In this document: positions 24,717 to 34,068 of the stretch, in pieces
How the letters are laid out: the number at the start of each line of letters is the position of its first letter
Position numbering within the stretch: the stretch's first letter is position 1
DNA from: Bacteroidota bacterium
GTDB taxonomy: Bacteria > Bacteroidota > Bacteroidia > Flavobacteriales > Weeksellaceae
DNA length: 59,333 nucleotides
Direction of reading: 5' to 3'
Assembly: GCA_023386965.1 (NCBI GenBank)
Contig: JAEWIR010000033.1
Span: 1 to 59,333 of the forward strand
The notes under the pieces: generated by a model
Database searches by the model: none
What the model was told of the DNA's origin: nothing
The model's input: only the letters and a program-made list of their open reading frames with translations
Translations under genes and position numbers: made by a program

Positions 24717-27700
24717 ATGTCAAATAAAAATAAATCAAGTAGATTTAATAAAATCACCATCGGTCTTGCATCGCCGGAATCTATCCTGCAGGAATCCAGG
24801 GGAGAGATCCTGAAGCCCGAAACAATTAACTACAGAACCCACAAACCTGAAAGGGACGGTCTGTTCTGCGAGAAAATATTCGGTCCTGTAAAGGATTACG
24901 AGTGTGCCTGCGGAAAGTACAAGAGAATCCGTTATAAAGGTATCGTTTGTGACCGTTGTGGTGTAGAAGTGACCGAGAAAAAAGTACGTAGAGAGAGAAT
25001 TGGACACATCAACTTGGTAGTTCCTATCGCTCACATCTGGTATTTCCGTTCCCTACCGAACAAAATCGGTTATCTTTTGGGAATGCCGTCCAAGAAACTG
25101 GACATGATCATCTACTACGAAAGATATGTAGTTATTCAGCAGGGTATTGCCAAAAAAGCCGACGGATCTGATTTCGATCCTATGGAATTCCTTACAGAAG
25201 AGGAATATCTGGATGTTCTGGAAACATTGCCACCGGATAACCAATACCTGGATGATTCTGACCCGAATAAATTCCTGGCGAAAATGGGTGCTGAGGCCGT
25301 AGAGGAACTTTTGAAAAGAATCAAACTGGACGAACTTTCCTTCGACCTGAGACACAAAGCGCATAACGAAGGTTCCAAGCAAAGAAGGACTGAAGCACTT
25401 AAGCGTCTGAATGTTGTTGAAGCATTAAGAGGAGCAAACACAAGAATGATTAACCGTCCGGAATGGATGGTAATGAGGGTTCTTCCTGTAATACCACCGG
25501 AACTAAGACCATTAGTTCCACTGGATGGAGGACGTTTTGCAACTTCTGACCTTAATGACCTGTACAGAAGGGTAATTATACGTAACAACCGTCTGAAAAG
25601 ACTTCTTGAGATCAAAGCTCCGGAAGTTATCCTTAGAAACGAGAAAAGGATGCTTCAGGAATCCGTGGATTCACTTTTCGATAACACCAGAAAATCATCT
25701 GCTGTAAAATCAGAATCCAACAGACCTCTGAAATCTCTTTCTGACTCACTGAAAGGTAAGCAGGGACGTTTCCGTCAGAACTTACTTGGAAAAAGGGTAG
25801 ATTATTCTGCACGTTCGGTAATTGTTGTAGGACCAAACCTGAAACTTCATGAGTGCGGTATCCCTAAAGATATGGCAGCTGAACTTTACAAGCCGTTCAT
25901 CATCAGAAAACTGATTGAAAGAGGAATTGTAAAGACGGTAAAATCAGCAAAAAGAATCATAGACAGAAAAGAACCTGTTGTATATGATATCCTGGAAAAT
26001 GTGATGAAAGGCCACCCGGTTCTTCTGAACAGGGCACCTACTCTTCACCGTTTGGGTATCCAGGCGTTCCAGCCAAAGATGATCGAAGGCAAAGCAATTC
26101 AGCTTCACCCATTGGTTACTACGGCATTTAACGCGGATTTCGATGGTGACCAGATGGCGGTACATTTACCTCTGGGTCCGGAAGCAATTCTGGAAGCTCA
26201 ACTTTTGATGCTGGGATCTCAGAACATTCTGAACCCTGCCAACGGTTCGCCAATTACGGTTCCGTCCCAGGACATGGTTTTGGGTCTGTATTTCATGACC
26301 AAAGAAGCCCACTCTACGGACGAGGTGAAGATCAAAGGCGAAGGACTAGCCTTCTACTCACCGGAAGAGGTTGAAATCGCGTATGCTGAAGGTCAGATTT
26401 CACTTAATGCAAAAGTAAAATGCCGTCTTCCTGTTAAAGAGAACGGTGAGATTGTTACAAGACTGATAGACACTACCGTGGGTAGAATCCTGTTCAACCA
26501 GATCGTACCAAAACAGGTAGGTTTCATCAACGAACTTCTTACCAAGAAGTCGCTGAGAAATGTGATCGGACGTATCCTGGCTGATACGGACTTCCCGACC
26601 ACAGTGAAGTTCCTGGACGATATGAAGGACCTTGGTTACGAAAACGCCTTCCGTGGCGGACTTTCGTTCAGCCTTGGTGACATCGTAATCCCGGAAGAAA
26701 AGAAAACGATGGTTGCACAGGCCGTTGAAAATGTAGACGAGATTAAGGCCAACTATAACATGGGTCTTATTACAGATACGGAAAGATATAACCAGGTAAT
26801 TGACGTTTGGACTAATACCAACGCAGGACTTACCGAGATGATCATGAGCAGGATGAAAACCGACCAGGGTGGGTTCAACTCTGTATATATGATGCTTGAT
26901 TCCGGTGCGAGGGGTTCCAAGGAGCAGATCCGACAGCTTTCAGGAATGAGAGGTCTGATGGCCAAGCCGCAAAAAGCCGGTTCTACAGGAGCTGAGATTA
27001 TTGAAAACCCGATTGTGGCGAACTTTAAGGAAGGTCTTTCCATCCTCGAGTACTTTATCTCCACTCACGGTGCACGTAAAGGTCTGGCAGATACCGCACT
27101 TAAGACGGCGGATGCGGGTTACCTTACACGTAGACTTGTGGACGTTGCTCAGGATGTGATCATCACTCAGGACGACTGTGGTACTCTTAGAGGTACTGAA
27201 GTTTCTCCGCTGAAGAAAAATGATGAGATCGTTGAAAGAATTTCCGAGAGAATCCTGGGTAGAGTTTCCCTGCACGATGTGTATCACCCGGAAACTGATG
27301 AACTTCTGATCCATGCCGATTCCATCATTAACGAAGCATTGGCTAAACTTGTTGAAGATGCCGGAATTGAGTCCGTAGAAGTAAGATCTCCGCTGACCTG
27401 TGAAACCAAGAAAGGAATCTGCGCCAAGTGTTACGGACGTAACCTGGCAACAGGTAAGCCAATTCACATGGGCGAGGCCGTAGGTGTAATCGGTGCACAG
27501 TCTATTGGTGAACCGGGAACTCAGCTTACACTTAGAACCTTCCACCAGGGGGGAACTGCGGGTAACGTTTCTGAAAATCCATCCATCGTTGCACGTAGAG
27601 ACGGTATCGTAGAAATGGACGAGGTGAGAACGGTAACTTCTGAAAATGAAGAAGGCAAAAAAGCCGAAATCCTTGTTTCACGTTCTACTGAATTCCGTTT

Positions 27701-28982
27701 GGTTGCCGATAATGAACTGAGAACGCCGCTGATGATCACCAACATCCCTTACGGATCCGAATTACTGGTGAAGCCGGGCGATAAGGTGAAGAAAGGTGAT
27801 GTAATTGCGAAATGGGATCCATATAATGCGGTAATTATTGCAGAATCTGCCGGTAAGGTAGAGTACGAAGATATTATCCAGGGTGTATCCTTCCAGCTTG
27901 AGATCGATGAGCAGACCGGATTTGAGGAGAAAGTAATCTCTGAATCCCGTAATAAGAAAGCGGTACCAACACTTAAGGTAGTAGATGCCAAAGGAGTTGA
28001 GCAGCGCGCTTATAACCTTCCGGTAGGCGCCCACCTTATGGTAAACGACGGTGAGAAGATCAAGGCCGGTAAAGTTATGATCAAGATCCCAAGAAAATCG
28101 GCGAAAGCGGGTGATATTACAGGGGGTCTTCCAAGGGTAACAGAACTCTTCGAAGCACGTAACCCTTCCAACCCGGCGGTAGTAACCGAGATTGACGGTG
28201 TTGTATCTTACGGTAAGATCAAGAGAGGTAACCGCGAACTTATCGTGGAAGCCAAGACTGGTGAAAGAAAGATTTATCTTGTTAAACTTTCCAAACAGAT
28301 CCTGGTACAGGAAAATGACTTTGTAACTGCAGGGTCACCACTTTCCGACGGTTCTGTAACTCCGGACGACATCCTCAAAATCAAAGGACCAACTGCGGTT
28401 CAGGAATATCTTGTGAATGAAATCCAGGAAGTTTACCGTCTGCAGGGTGTAAAGATTGACGATAAGCACTTTGAGATTATCGTACGTCAGATGATGACGA
28501 AGGTAGAAATTGTGGACGGTGGCGATACCCAGTTCCTGGAAGGAGCCTTAGAACACAAATTCGACTTCCTGGAGGAGAACAACCGTGTATTTGGACTGAA
28601 AGTAGTGACTGATGCCGGCGACTCCAAGGAACTGAAGCCAGGACAGATGATTACTGCCAGAGAACTGAGAGACGAAAACTCCAAACTGAAGCGTGAAGAC
28701 CTTGCACTTGTTGAGGTTCGTGATGCATTGCCAGCCACGGCAACTCCGGTTCTTCAGGGAATCACGAGAGCAGCACTTCAAACCAAGTCCTTCATGTCGG
28801 CAGCATCGTTCCAGGAAACTACAAAAGTTCTGAACGAAGCGGCAGTATCCGGAAAAGTGGATTATCTGACAGGTCTGAAAGAAAATGTAATTGTAGGACA
28901 CAGAATCCCTGCAGGTACAGGTCTTAAGGAATACCAGAATGTCATTGTAGGCTCCAAAAAAGAATTCGAAGACATCAACTAA
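24717..28982 (+). CDS. rpoC: DNA-directed RNA polymerase subunit beta'
   Basis: The beta' subunit, 1421 residues. The N-terminal zinc-binding cysteines are in YECACGKYKRIR and VCDRCGVE, the catalytic magnesium-binding motif is NADFDGDQMAVH, and the second zinc site is near TCETKKGICAKCYGR. Ends in the usual C-terminal region PAGTGLKEYQN. Co-transcribed with rpoB. Confidence 0.99.
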   Translation: MSNKNKSSRFNKITIGLASPESILQESRGEILKPETINYRTHKPERDGLFCEKIFGPVKDYECACGKYKRIRYKGIVCDRCGVEVTEKKVRRERIGHINLVVPIAHIWYFRSLPNKIGYLLGMPSKKLDMIIYYERYVVIQQGIAKKADGSDFDPMEFLTEEEYLDVLETLPPDNQYLDDSDPNKFLAKMGAEAVEELLKRIKLDELSFDLRHKAHNEGSKQRRTEALKRLNVVEALRGANTRMINRPEWMVMRVLPVIPPELRPLVPLDGGRFATSDLNDLYRRVIIRNNRLKRLLEIKAPEVILRNEKRMLQESVDSLFDNTRKSSAVKSESNRPLKSLSDSLKGKQGRFRQNLLGKRVDYSARSVIVVGPNLKLHECGIPKDMAAELYKPFIIRKLIERGIVKTVKSAKRIIDRKEPVVYDILENVMKGHPVLLNRAPTLHRLGIQAFQPKMIEGKAIQLHPLVTTAFNADFDGDQMAVHLPLGPEAILEAQLLMLGSQNILNPANGSPITVPSQDMVLGLYFMTKEAHSTDEVKIKGEGLAFYSPEEVEIAYAEGQISLNAKVKCRLPVKENGEIVTRLIDTTVGRILFNQIVPKQVGFINELLTKKSLRNVIGRILADTDFPTTVKFLDDMKDLGYENAFRGGLSFSLGDIVIPEEKKTMVAQAVENVDEIKANYNMGLITDTERYNQVIDVWTNTNAGLTEMIMSRMKTDQGGFNSVYMMLDSGARGSKEQIRQLSGMRGLMAKPQKAGSTGAEIIENPIVANFKEGLSILEYFISTHGARKGLADTALKTADAGYLTRRLVDVAQDVIITQDDCGTLRGTEVSPLKKNDEIVERISERILGRVSLHDVYHPETDELLIHADSIINEALAKLVEDAGIESVEVRSPLTCETKKGICAKCYGRNLATGKPIHMGEAVGVIGAQSIGEPGTQLTLRTFHQGGTAGNVSENPSIVARRDGIVEMDEVRTVTSENEEGKKAEILVSRSTEFRLVADNELRTPLMITNIPYGSELLVKPGDKVKKGDVIAKWDPYNAVIIAESAGKVEYEDIIQGVSFQLEIDEQTGFEEKVISESRNKKAVPTLKVVDAKGVEQRAYNLPVGAHLMVNDGEKIKAGKVMIKIPRKSAKAGDITGGLPRVTELFEARNPSNPAVVTEIDGVVSYGKIKRGNRELIVEAKTGERKIYLVKLSKQILVQENDFVTAGSPLSDGSVTPDDILKIKGPTAVQEYLVNEIQEVYRLQGVKIDDKHFEIIVRQMMTKVEIVDGGDTQFLEGALEHKFDFLEENNRVFGLKVVTDAGDSKELKPGQMITARELRDENSKLKREDLALVEVRDALPATATPVLQGITRAALQTKSFMSAASFQETTKVLNEAAVSGKVDYLTGLKENVIVGHRIPAGTGLKEYQNVIVGSKKEFEDIN

Positions 28983-28986
28983 ACAG

Positions 28987-29064
28987 AAGTTAGAGGTTAG
29001 ATTTTAGAAATCAGATATAAATACATTTGTAGTATATTCGGCCTTTTAAATCTAACCTCAACTT
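28987..29064. repeat. Inverted repeat of heptamer family with a promoter box in its loop
   Basis: Left arm 28987-29004 and right arm 29048-29064 pair over 17 bp with a single bulged A. Read on the minus strand, the left side from about 29013 is a run of heptamers of the TCTAAC family. The loop contains TACATTTG (29022-29029), an exact TAnnTTTG box facing the DUF3467 gene 68 bases away. It may end rpoBC transcription, start transcription of the next gene, or both. Confidence 0.7.
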
Positions 29065-29096
29065 TTATTATAACATCTAAAATCAAAACTAATAAA

Positions 29097-29411
29097 ATGG
29101 ACAACAACCAAAACCAAAATCAAGACCCAAACAACATCAACATTAACCTTAACGAAATGGTAGCTGCAGGTGTATACTGTAACCTGGCACTGGTAAACCA
29201 CTCTCCATCTGAGTTCGTACTGGACTTCATCCAGCTTATGCCGGGTGTACAGCAGGCCAATGTAAGATCAAGAGTGATCCTTGCACCGCTTCACGCTAAG
29301 AGAGTACTTACTGCGCTTCAGCAAAATATCGCAAACTATGAGCAGCAGTTTGGCGAAATCAAGGAAGTTGAGCCATTCGTATTGGGACAGAACAATAACG
29401 TTCAGGCATAA
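29097..29411 (+). CDS. DUF3467 domain-containing protein
   Basis: 104 residues. A low-complexity Asn/Gln-rich N-terminus (MDNNQNQNQDPNNINI) leads into the DUF3467 core: VYCNLALVNHSPSEFVLDFI, ANVRSRVILAPLHAKRVL, then a helix AALQQNI-like and YEQQFGEI. The family is small, cytoplasmic and functionally uncharacterised, and is often found next to rpoC in this phylum. Preceded by a possible promoter in the repeat loop and followed by a terminator. Confidence 0.93.
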   Translation: MDNNQNQNQDPNNININLNEMVAAGVYCNLALVNHSPSEFVLDFIQLMPGVQQANVRSRVILAPLHAKRVLTALQQNIANYEQQFGEIKEVEPFVLGQNNNVQA

Positions 29412-29448
29412 TTAAACCCGAGCACAACCTTATCAAGGTTTCTTACAG

Positions 29449-29481
29449 AAATCCCGGTTCATTTATGAGTCGGGATTTTTT
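29449..29481 (+). terminator. Intrinsic terminator after the rpoBC-DUF3467 block
   Basis: Seven-bp stem AATCCCG/CGGGATT (29450-29456 with 29471-29477), 14-base loop, then a T-run to 29481. A smaller hairpin, AACCTT/AAGGTT, precedes it. Confidence 0.8.
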
Positions 29482-29619
29482 ATGCATTCAGGAGCCGGGA
29501 ACCTGCTCTCCGCTATATCTTTTTTGTTGGCTTCGTGCCTCAGCCACCAAAAAAGGATGCCGCTGCGATCAGGGCTATGGCTTCAGCGTTCCAAAAAGAA
29601 TAAACTGTTTACCACAACT

Positions 29620-29892
29620 TTGTCATGCTGTAAGCATCTCAACAGTTGCTTAAGGACTGTCAGATTCCTGCTGAATGACAATAGTGTGTGCCACATGCTA
29701 CTTCCATTGCACTGTCATGCTGAAAGCATCTAAACAGCTATCATAATACTCCGCTTAGATTCCTGCGGAATGACAAACGTGAATTCTACTCGTCAACACG
29801 CTACTTCGATCCCCTTGTCACGCTACTTTGTAATGCTGAAAGCATCTAAACAGTTAACATAACCTTCCGTCCAGCTTCCTGCGGAATGACAA
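29620..29892. repeat. Three copies of a 62-65 bp imperfect palindromic repeat (MITE-like)
   Basis: Units at 29620-29681, 29712-29776 and 29828-29892. Each starts with TTGTCATGCTGAAAGCATCT or a variant and ends with TTCCTGCGGAATGACAA, so the ends are inverted repeats (TTGTCAT/ATGACAA). Middles vary. A partial fourth start lies at 29919. The remainder of 29482-29955 shows no gene. No transposase is nearby, so if mobile, these would be non-autonomous. Confidence 0.8.
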
Positions 29893-29955
29893 ATGTTTGA
29901 TATCCTTTTAACCAAATTTTGTCATGCAAAATGCCTCTACGCTGACTAAGAATTA

Positions 29956-30543
29956 TCACTGCTTCACCGTTCCTTTCAGTTCATACTTTTTGCCATCCCA
30001 CTTATAGAGGGGAAACTCAAAGCCGGGGCCACCAATCAGCAGGTCGCGGTAGCCGTTGGTTTTTGATTTAAGAATCTCAGCAATTCCCGGGAATCCCAGA
30101 TTGGTCTCGTAATTCCCTGTTTTGGGGTTTTTTACAAGAAGGGTGCAGCTGGTACCGGTAAAGCCACTCCAGAAACTGTTTCCCCAATGAAACAGGATCT
30201 CCTCTACTCCATCATCGTTCAGATCAGTTATCGTGACATCCACATGAAAGGGTGCGTCCTCCTCACCCTTAAAAGTAAACAGATTTTTATCCGATTTGGA
30301 TATTACAAATTCAGATGCCGCAGCCGCTTTATTCTTATCGGATACTGAAAGCTTAGAATGAACACCGCGGAACAATTTTTTGGCTACCGGCGTAAGCTTA
30401 GCCTGATCAACAATAGGTACAGTCCTTAATTTGGCGGTGTTACGATGTGAACGTACCTCATGTTTCGTGTTACCTTCGAATAAATCTACTGTGGGACCGG
30501 AGAGCAGGAGCAACAGTGAAGGAATGATAATACTTGTTTTCAT
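29956..30543 (-). CDS. Secreted protein with one FG-GAP/VCBS-like calcium-loop element
   Basis: 195 residues with a short signal peptide (MKTSIIIPSLLLLLSGPTVD). The centre has VTITDLNDDGVEEILFHWG, a calcium-binding loop pattern as in FG-GAP/VCBS repeats, present once rather than as an array. The C-terminus (PLYKWDGKKYELKGTVKQ) is typical of small secreted bacteroidotal proteins of this kind. No T9SS sorting domain. It has no close same-strand neighbour, so it is probably monocistronic. Confidence 0.8.
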   Translation of the reverse strand: MKTSIIIPSLLLLLSGPTVDLFEGNTKHEVRSHRNTAKLRTVPIVDQAKLTPVAKKLFRGVHSKLSVSDKNKAAAASEFVISKSDKNLFTFKGEEDAPFHVDVTITDLNDDGVEEILFHWGNSFWSGFTGTSCTLLVKNPKTGNYETNLGFPGIAEILKSKTNGYRDLLIGGPGFEFPLYKWDGKKYELKGTVKQ

Positions 30544-30650
30544 CGCTTATATTTTGATCAAATTTAACAACAATACAAAAGCTGTATTCAGGAAAAACAC
30601 TTTAATTATACAGATAGGCCTTCCGCTATGCGCCATACCAAAATGATCAT

Positions 30651-30688
30651 AAAAAAAGCGTCGGGGAAAGCTAATGCCTTTCCGACGC
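30651..30688 (-). terminator. Intrinsic terminator after the alcohol dehydrogenase
   Basis: GC-rich stem (30658-30688; outer arms GCGTCGG/CCGACGC, inner AAAG/CTTT with a two-base bulge), followed on the minus strand by seven T. It lies 53 bases beyond the dehydrogenase stop. Confidence 0.8.
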
Positions 30689-30740
30689 CAGTAATCAATA
30701 TCCGAAATATTATATTTCCTTTAGCAACTTTTTAACTTAC

Positions 30741-31802
30741 CTACCGCTTCAGGCTTTTCATATCAATTACAAAACGGTAGCGAACATCACTTTTCAGCAT
30801 ACGTTCATAAGCTTCATTGATGTCCTGCATCTTGATCATTTCAATTTCGGGCAAAATATTTTTCTCGCCACAGAAATCGAGCATATCCTGAGTTTCCTTA
30901 ATTCCGCCGATTACAGAACCTGCTACAGATTTCCGACCTAAAATAAGTGGTACAGTGTGCAGCATATCTTCCATTTTACCAAGGTAACCTACCAGTACCA
31001 GCGTACCGCTAATATTTAATGTTGCGATATAAGGATTGATGTCATGATCGTAAGGCACCGTATCGATAATCAGATCAAACTGTCCAGCAGCCTCCTTCAT
31101 CTCATGTTCGTAAGTAGAGATGATTACCGCATCTGCACCCAAATCCAGTGCATCCTGAATCTTATCCGGAGTCCGGGAAAACAGGGTCACTTCAGCACCC
31201 AATCCTTTAGCAAGTTTAATAGCCATATGACCAAGACCACCTAAACCAACAACGGCCACCTTAGAACCTTCCTTCACATTCCAGTGAATCAGCGGCGACC
31301 AGGTAGTTACTCCGGCACAAAGCAAAGGAGCGACTGCTTTCAGGTTCAGGTTTTCAGGAATATGCAGACCGAAGGCTTCATCTACAACCACCGTTTCAGC
31401 ATAGCCGCCGTAGGTTCTTTGTCCTGTAATAAACGGATCCTTACTGTTGTAGGTCCCTGTAGAGCCGTTCAAACAGTATTGCTCCAAATCCTGTCGGCAA
31501 CTGTCACACTCACGGCACGAATCTACCAGACAGCCCACACCGGCAAGATCGCCTACCTTGAATTTTGTTACTTCAGATCCAACGGCGATAACTTTTCCTA
31601 TAATTTCATGTCCGGGAACTGCAGGATAAACCGTACCACCCCAGTCGTTACGGGCCGTGTGAAGATCACTGTGACAAACCCCGCAGTACAGAATATCGAT
31701 TTCTATATCTGTGGGTGTTACTTCCCGGCGGAGGATGGTCATTTGCTCCAGATCTTTATCTTTAGCTTCGGTACCGAAGGCTTTTACTTCTTTAGTATTC
31801 AT
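30741..31802 (-). CDS. Zinc-dependent NAD(P) alcohol dehydrogenase (cinnamyl-alcohol/YahK-type)
   Basis: 353-residue medium-chain dehydrogenase interconverting aldehydes and alcohols. The catalytic zinc site is visible in CGVCHSDLH and GHEIIG, the structural zinc cysteines in DSCRECDSCRQDLEQYC, and the nucleotide-binding loop in VAVVGLGGLGHMAIKLAKGLG. The pattern fits the broad-specificity aldehyde reductase subgroup (YahK, cinnamyl alcohol dehydrogenases). A minus-strand TAATTTTG box lies at 31832-31839. Monocistronic, with its own terminator. Confidence 0.93.
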   Translation of the reverse strand: MNTKEVKAFGTEAKDKDLEQMTILRREVTPTDIEIDILYCGVCHSDLHTARNDWGGTVYPAVPGHEIIGKVIAVGSEVTKFKVGDLAGVGCLVDSCRECDSCRQDLEQYCLNGSTGTYNSKDPFITGQRTYGGYAETVVVDEAFGLHIPENLNLKAVAPLLCAGVTTWSPLIHWNVKEGSKVAVVGLGGLGHMAIKLAKGLGAEVTLFSRTPDKIQDALDLGADAVIISTYEHEMKEAAGQFDLIIDTVPYDHDINPYIATLNISGTLVLVGYLGKMEDMLHTVPLILGRKSVAGSVIGGIKETQDMLDFCGEKNILPEIEMIKMQDINEAYERMLKSDVRYRFVIDMKSLKR

Positions 31803-31907
31803 TTGTATTGATTGTTAATATGATTTTAGTTCAAAATTAATGAAAGGAAAAACAGAGCTCTATTAATTATTTCTTAAAGTTTCGATAAAAATGAGTTAGT
31901 ACATAGC

Positions 31908-32672
31908 TTATGCTTTCTCTGTAAGGTATTTCCAGTACCGCTTCGGCACATGCTGAATATGCAGCTTCATATTTTTCCTTTCGGTGATGTTGGTTTTGGT
32001 GAAATACCGCTGCCATAACTTCTGGTACTTTCTCTCCCGCTCGCTGTACAGATTATCCGGATTTCGAAGTTGCTCCAACTGGCCGGCCTCAGGATAAAAG
32101 AAGGTGGTATCCTTAAGGTTGTATATAATTCCAAACTGCCGCTTCAAATCATAAATCATCCATTTCTGATCGGCATACCGGTCCCTGAAGAAACGGAAAC
32201 CGACGGGAAGAACGTTGAAGTCGGGTTCCACTTTGGCAAAGAACATTCCATCCTCAAGTTCCTCAAAACGGACAAAGGCATGCAGGCGGTGGATCTCTCG
32301 ACTCATGCTTTTACATATCTGCGCAATCTCCATAATATCAGCATCGCCAAAATTCTGCAGGACATCTGCGCCGGGATTCTTTACAGACTGTCTTACTGCT
32401 GAAAGGATCAGATCGCCGGCTTCGGTTTTTTCCGAAAGATAGACAAGTAACAGCTGCCTGACCCCGCCTTTGCCCAGAGCCTTTTCCATTTTCTTGATGA
32501 CCCTGTCTGCTTTTGACTGATCAGTCATCACCGTATGTACCTCATCAAAAAAAGCATGATTTTGATGATGTTCTATTCCAATGATGCGCGCCGGCTCATA
32601 ACGGTATTCAAAAACTTCAAACACCGCAGTCATCAATCCCTCAAACGAACCGTCGTGGACAAGCGTGGTCAT
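31908..32672 (-). CDS. TIGR03915-family putative DNA repair protein
   Basis: 254 residues. The opening LVHDGSFEGLMTAVFEVFEYRYEP is characteristic of the TIGR03915 family, which is nearly always encoded next to the TIGR03916 radical SAM protein, as here (three bases apart). The middle region (VRFEELEDGMFFAKVEPDFNVLP) and the end (LHIQHVPKRYWKYLTEK) fit. The pair is thought to modify or repair DNA, but the reaction is not established. The C-terminal part may resemble the uracil-DNA glycosylase-associated DUF4130 domain. Confidence 0.9.
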   Translation of the reverse strand: MTTLVHDGSFEGLMTAVFEVFEYRYEPARIIGIEHHQNHAFFDEVHTVMTDQSKADRVIKKMEKALGKGGVRQLLLVYLSEKTEAGDLILSAVRQSVKNPGADVLQNFGDADIMEIAQICKSMSREIHRLHAFVRFEELEDGMFFAKVEPDFNVLPVGFRFFRDRYADQKWMIYDLKRQFGIIYNLKDTTFFYPEAGQLEQLRNPDNLYSERERKYQKLWQRYFTKTNITERKNMKLHIQHVPKRYWKYLTEKA

Positions 32673-32675
32673 GCT

Positions 32676-33932
32676 TTAGAATAAAGTAAGCTGTTGGGAA
32701 AAGGGATTCTGATATTTGGAACTCATACCGCTCAGCAGAATTTTTCTGAGATTCTGATCATCTATGAATTTGCTGAATACATTGGAACTGTCGAATTCAA
32801 CAAAATATTTAGCCCGGTTTACCGCCACGCCCATTTTCCTCAGTTGTTCCATTCCCAGCTTCTGGAATTTTCTTGCCATAAGGATCTTTCCGGCTGATTT
32901 GGTGCCAATGCCCGGAATCCGCAGAATCATTTCTTTGGAAGCAGTATTGATATTCACCGGGAACTGTTCGCGGTGTCTCAGGGCCCAGGCAAGTTTAGGA
33001 TCTACTTCCAGGTCAAGGAAAGGCTGCTCCGGCTCCAGAATCTCCGTCGCTTCAAAACCATAAAATCTCATCAGCCAGTCGGCCTGATAAAGACGGTTTT
33101 CCCGCTGCATGGGAACCTGTGAATGTATGGAAGGAAGACGGCTGTCCTCCAGGACCGGCACGTAGCCTGAATAATAAACACGTTTCATGTTAAAATTCTG
33201 ATAGAAATGATCGGCCACCTTTATGATTTTAAGGTCGGTTTCATTGGTAGCACCCACAATCATCTGTGTAGACTGTCCTGCTGGTGCAAATTTGGGAACT
33301 TTCCGGAAAATCTTCTTCTCTTCTTTATACAGAACCAACTCATTCTTCACCAAAGTCATCGGTTTAATCATTTCCGAATGCGACTTGTCGGGCGCCAAAA
33401 GTTTCAAACCTTTTTCCGTTGGAATTTCAATATTGATGGAGAGACGGTCGGCGTACAAACCCGCTTCCTTCATCAGTTCATCACTGGCACCGGGTATTGA
33501 TTTCAGGTGAATATAACCGTTGAAATTGTGCTCCAAACGAAGTTTTTTCGCCACCCTAACCAACCTTTCCATGGTGGTATCTGAATCCTTGAAAATTCCC
33601 GAACTTAGGAAAAGACCTTCAATATAATTCCGGCGGTAGAAACTGATGGTAAGGTCTACCACCTCCTCCACCGTAAAGGCAGCTCGTTTCACATCATTGG
33701 TCTTACGCGAGACACAATAAGCGCAATCGTAAATACAGTGGTTGGTAAGCAGAATTTTTAGCAGCGATACACAGCGGCCGTCTTCCGTATAGGTGTGGCA
33801 AATACCGGAAGCGTGACTGTTACCCAGACCGCCCTTATTCTTACGGTTTCCACCGCTTGAAGAACAGGACACATCATACTTGGCAGCATCTGCAAGTATC
33901 TCCAGCTTTTCCTGAATGCGCTCAAAATTCAT
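32676..33932 (-). CDS. TIGR03916-family putative DNA modification/repair radical SAM protein
   Basis: 418 residues. The radical SAM cluster motif is CIYDCAYC (Cys66, Cys70, Cys73). Additional cysteines at 23, 45 and 54 could bind a second cluster. The C-terminal region has a helix-hairpin-helix (MILRIPGIGTKSAGKILMAR) for DNA contact. This is the usual partner of TIGR03915. A TATTTTTG box on the minus strand (33956-33963) lies 24 bases before the ATG, and an inverted repeat lies upstream. Function inferred from the family only. Confidence 0.92.
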   Translation of the reverse strand: MNFERIQEKLEILADAAKYDVSCSSSGGNRKNKGGLGNSHASGICHTYTEDGRCVSLLKILLTNHCIYDCAYCVSRKTNDVKRAAFTVEEVVDLTISFYRRNYIEGLFLSSGIFKDSDTTMERLVRVAKKLRLEHNFNGYIHLKSIPGASDELMKEAGLYADRLSINIEIPTEKGLKLLAPDKSHSEMIKPMTLVKNELVLYKEEKKIFRKVPKFAPAGQSTQMIVGATNETDLKIIKVADHFYQNFNMKRVYYSGYVPVLEDSRLPSIHSQVPMQRENRLYQADWLMRFYGFEATEILEPEQPFLDLEVDPKLAWALRHREQFPVNINTASKEMILRIPGIGTKSAGKILMARKFQKLGMEQLRKMGVAVNRAKYFVEFDSSNVFSKFIDDQNLRKILLSGMSSKYQNPFSQQLTLF

Positions 33933-33975
33933 ATTATTATGTTAAATGATATACACAAAAATAGTAAATTATTCC

Positions 33976-34012
33976 ACACTATATTTGCAAATGGTAAAAG
34001 AATATACCATTT
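33976..34012. promoter_or_regulatory. Inverted repeat and 13-bp motif shared with the XRE-S24 promoter
   Basis: An 8-bp inverted repeat (AAATGGTA at 33989-33996, TACCATTT at 34005-34012, eight-base spacer) lies upstream of the radical SAM gene. Beside it, 33976-33988 reads ACACTATATTTGC, identical over 13 bases to 56918-56930 in front of the LexA-like repressor, though here it faces away from the radical SAM gene. May be an operator; evidence is sequence similarity only. Confidence 0.4.
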
Positions 34013-34068
34013 ATCTTAAGTTGAGATGTCTATTTATTTTGTGGCTATCTGAACTCCGAATGATTTTC

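Noticed and set aside
26940..27545. A 201-codon minus-strand ORF
   Set aside because: Antisense of rpoC.
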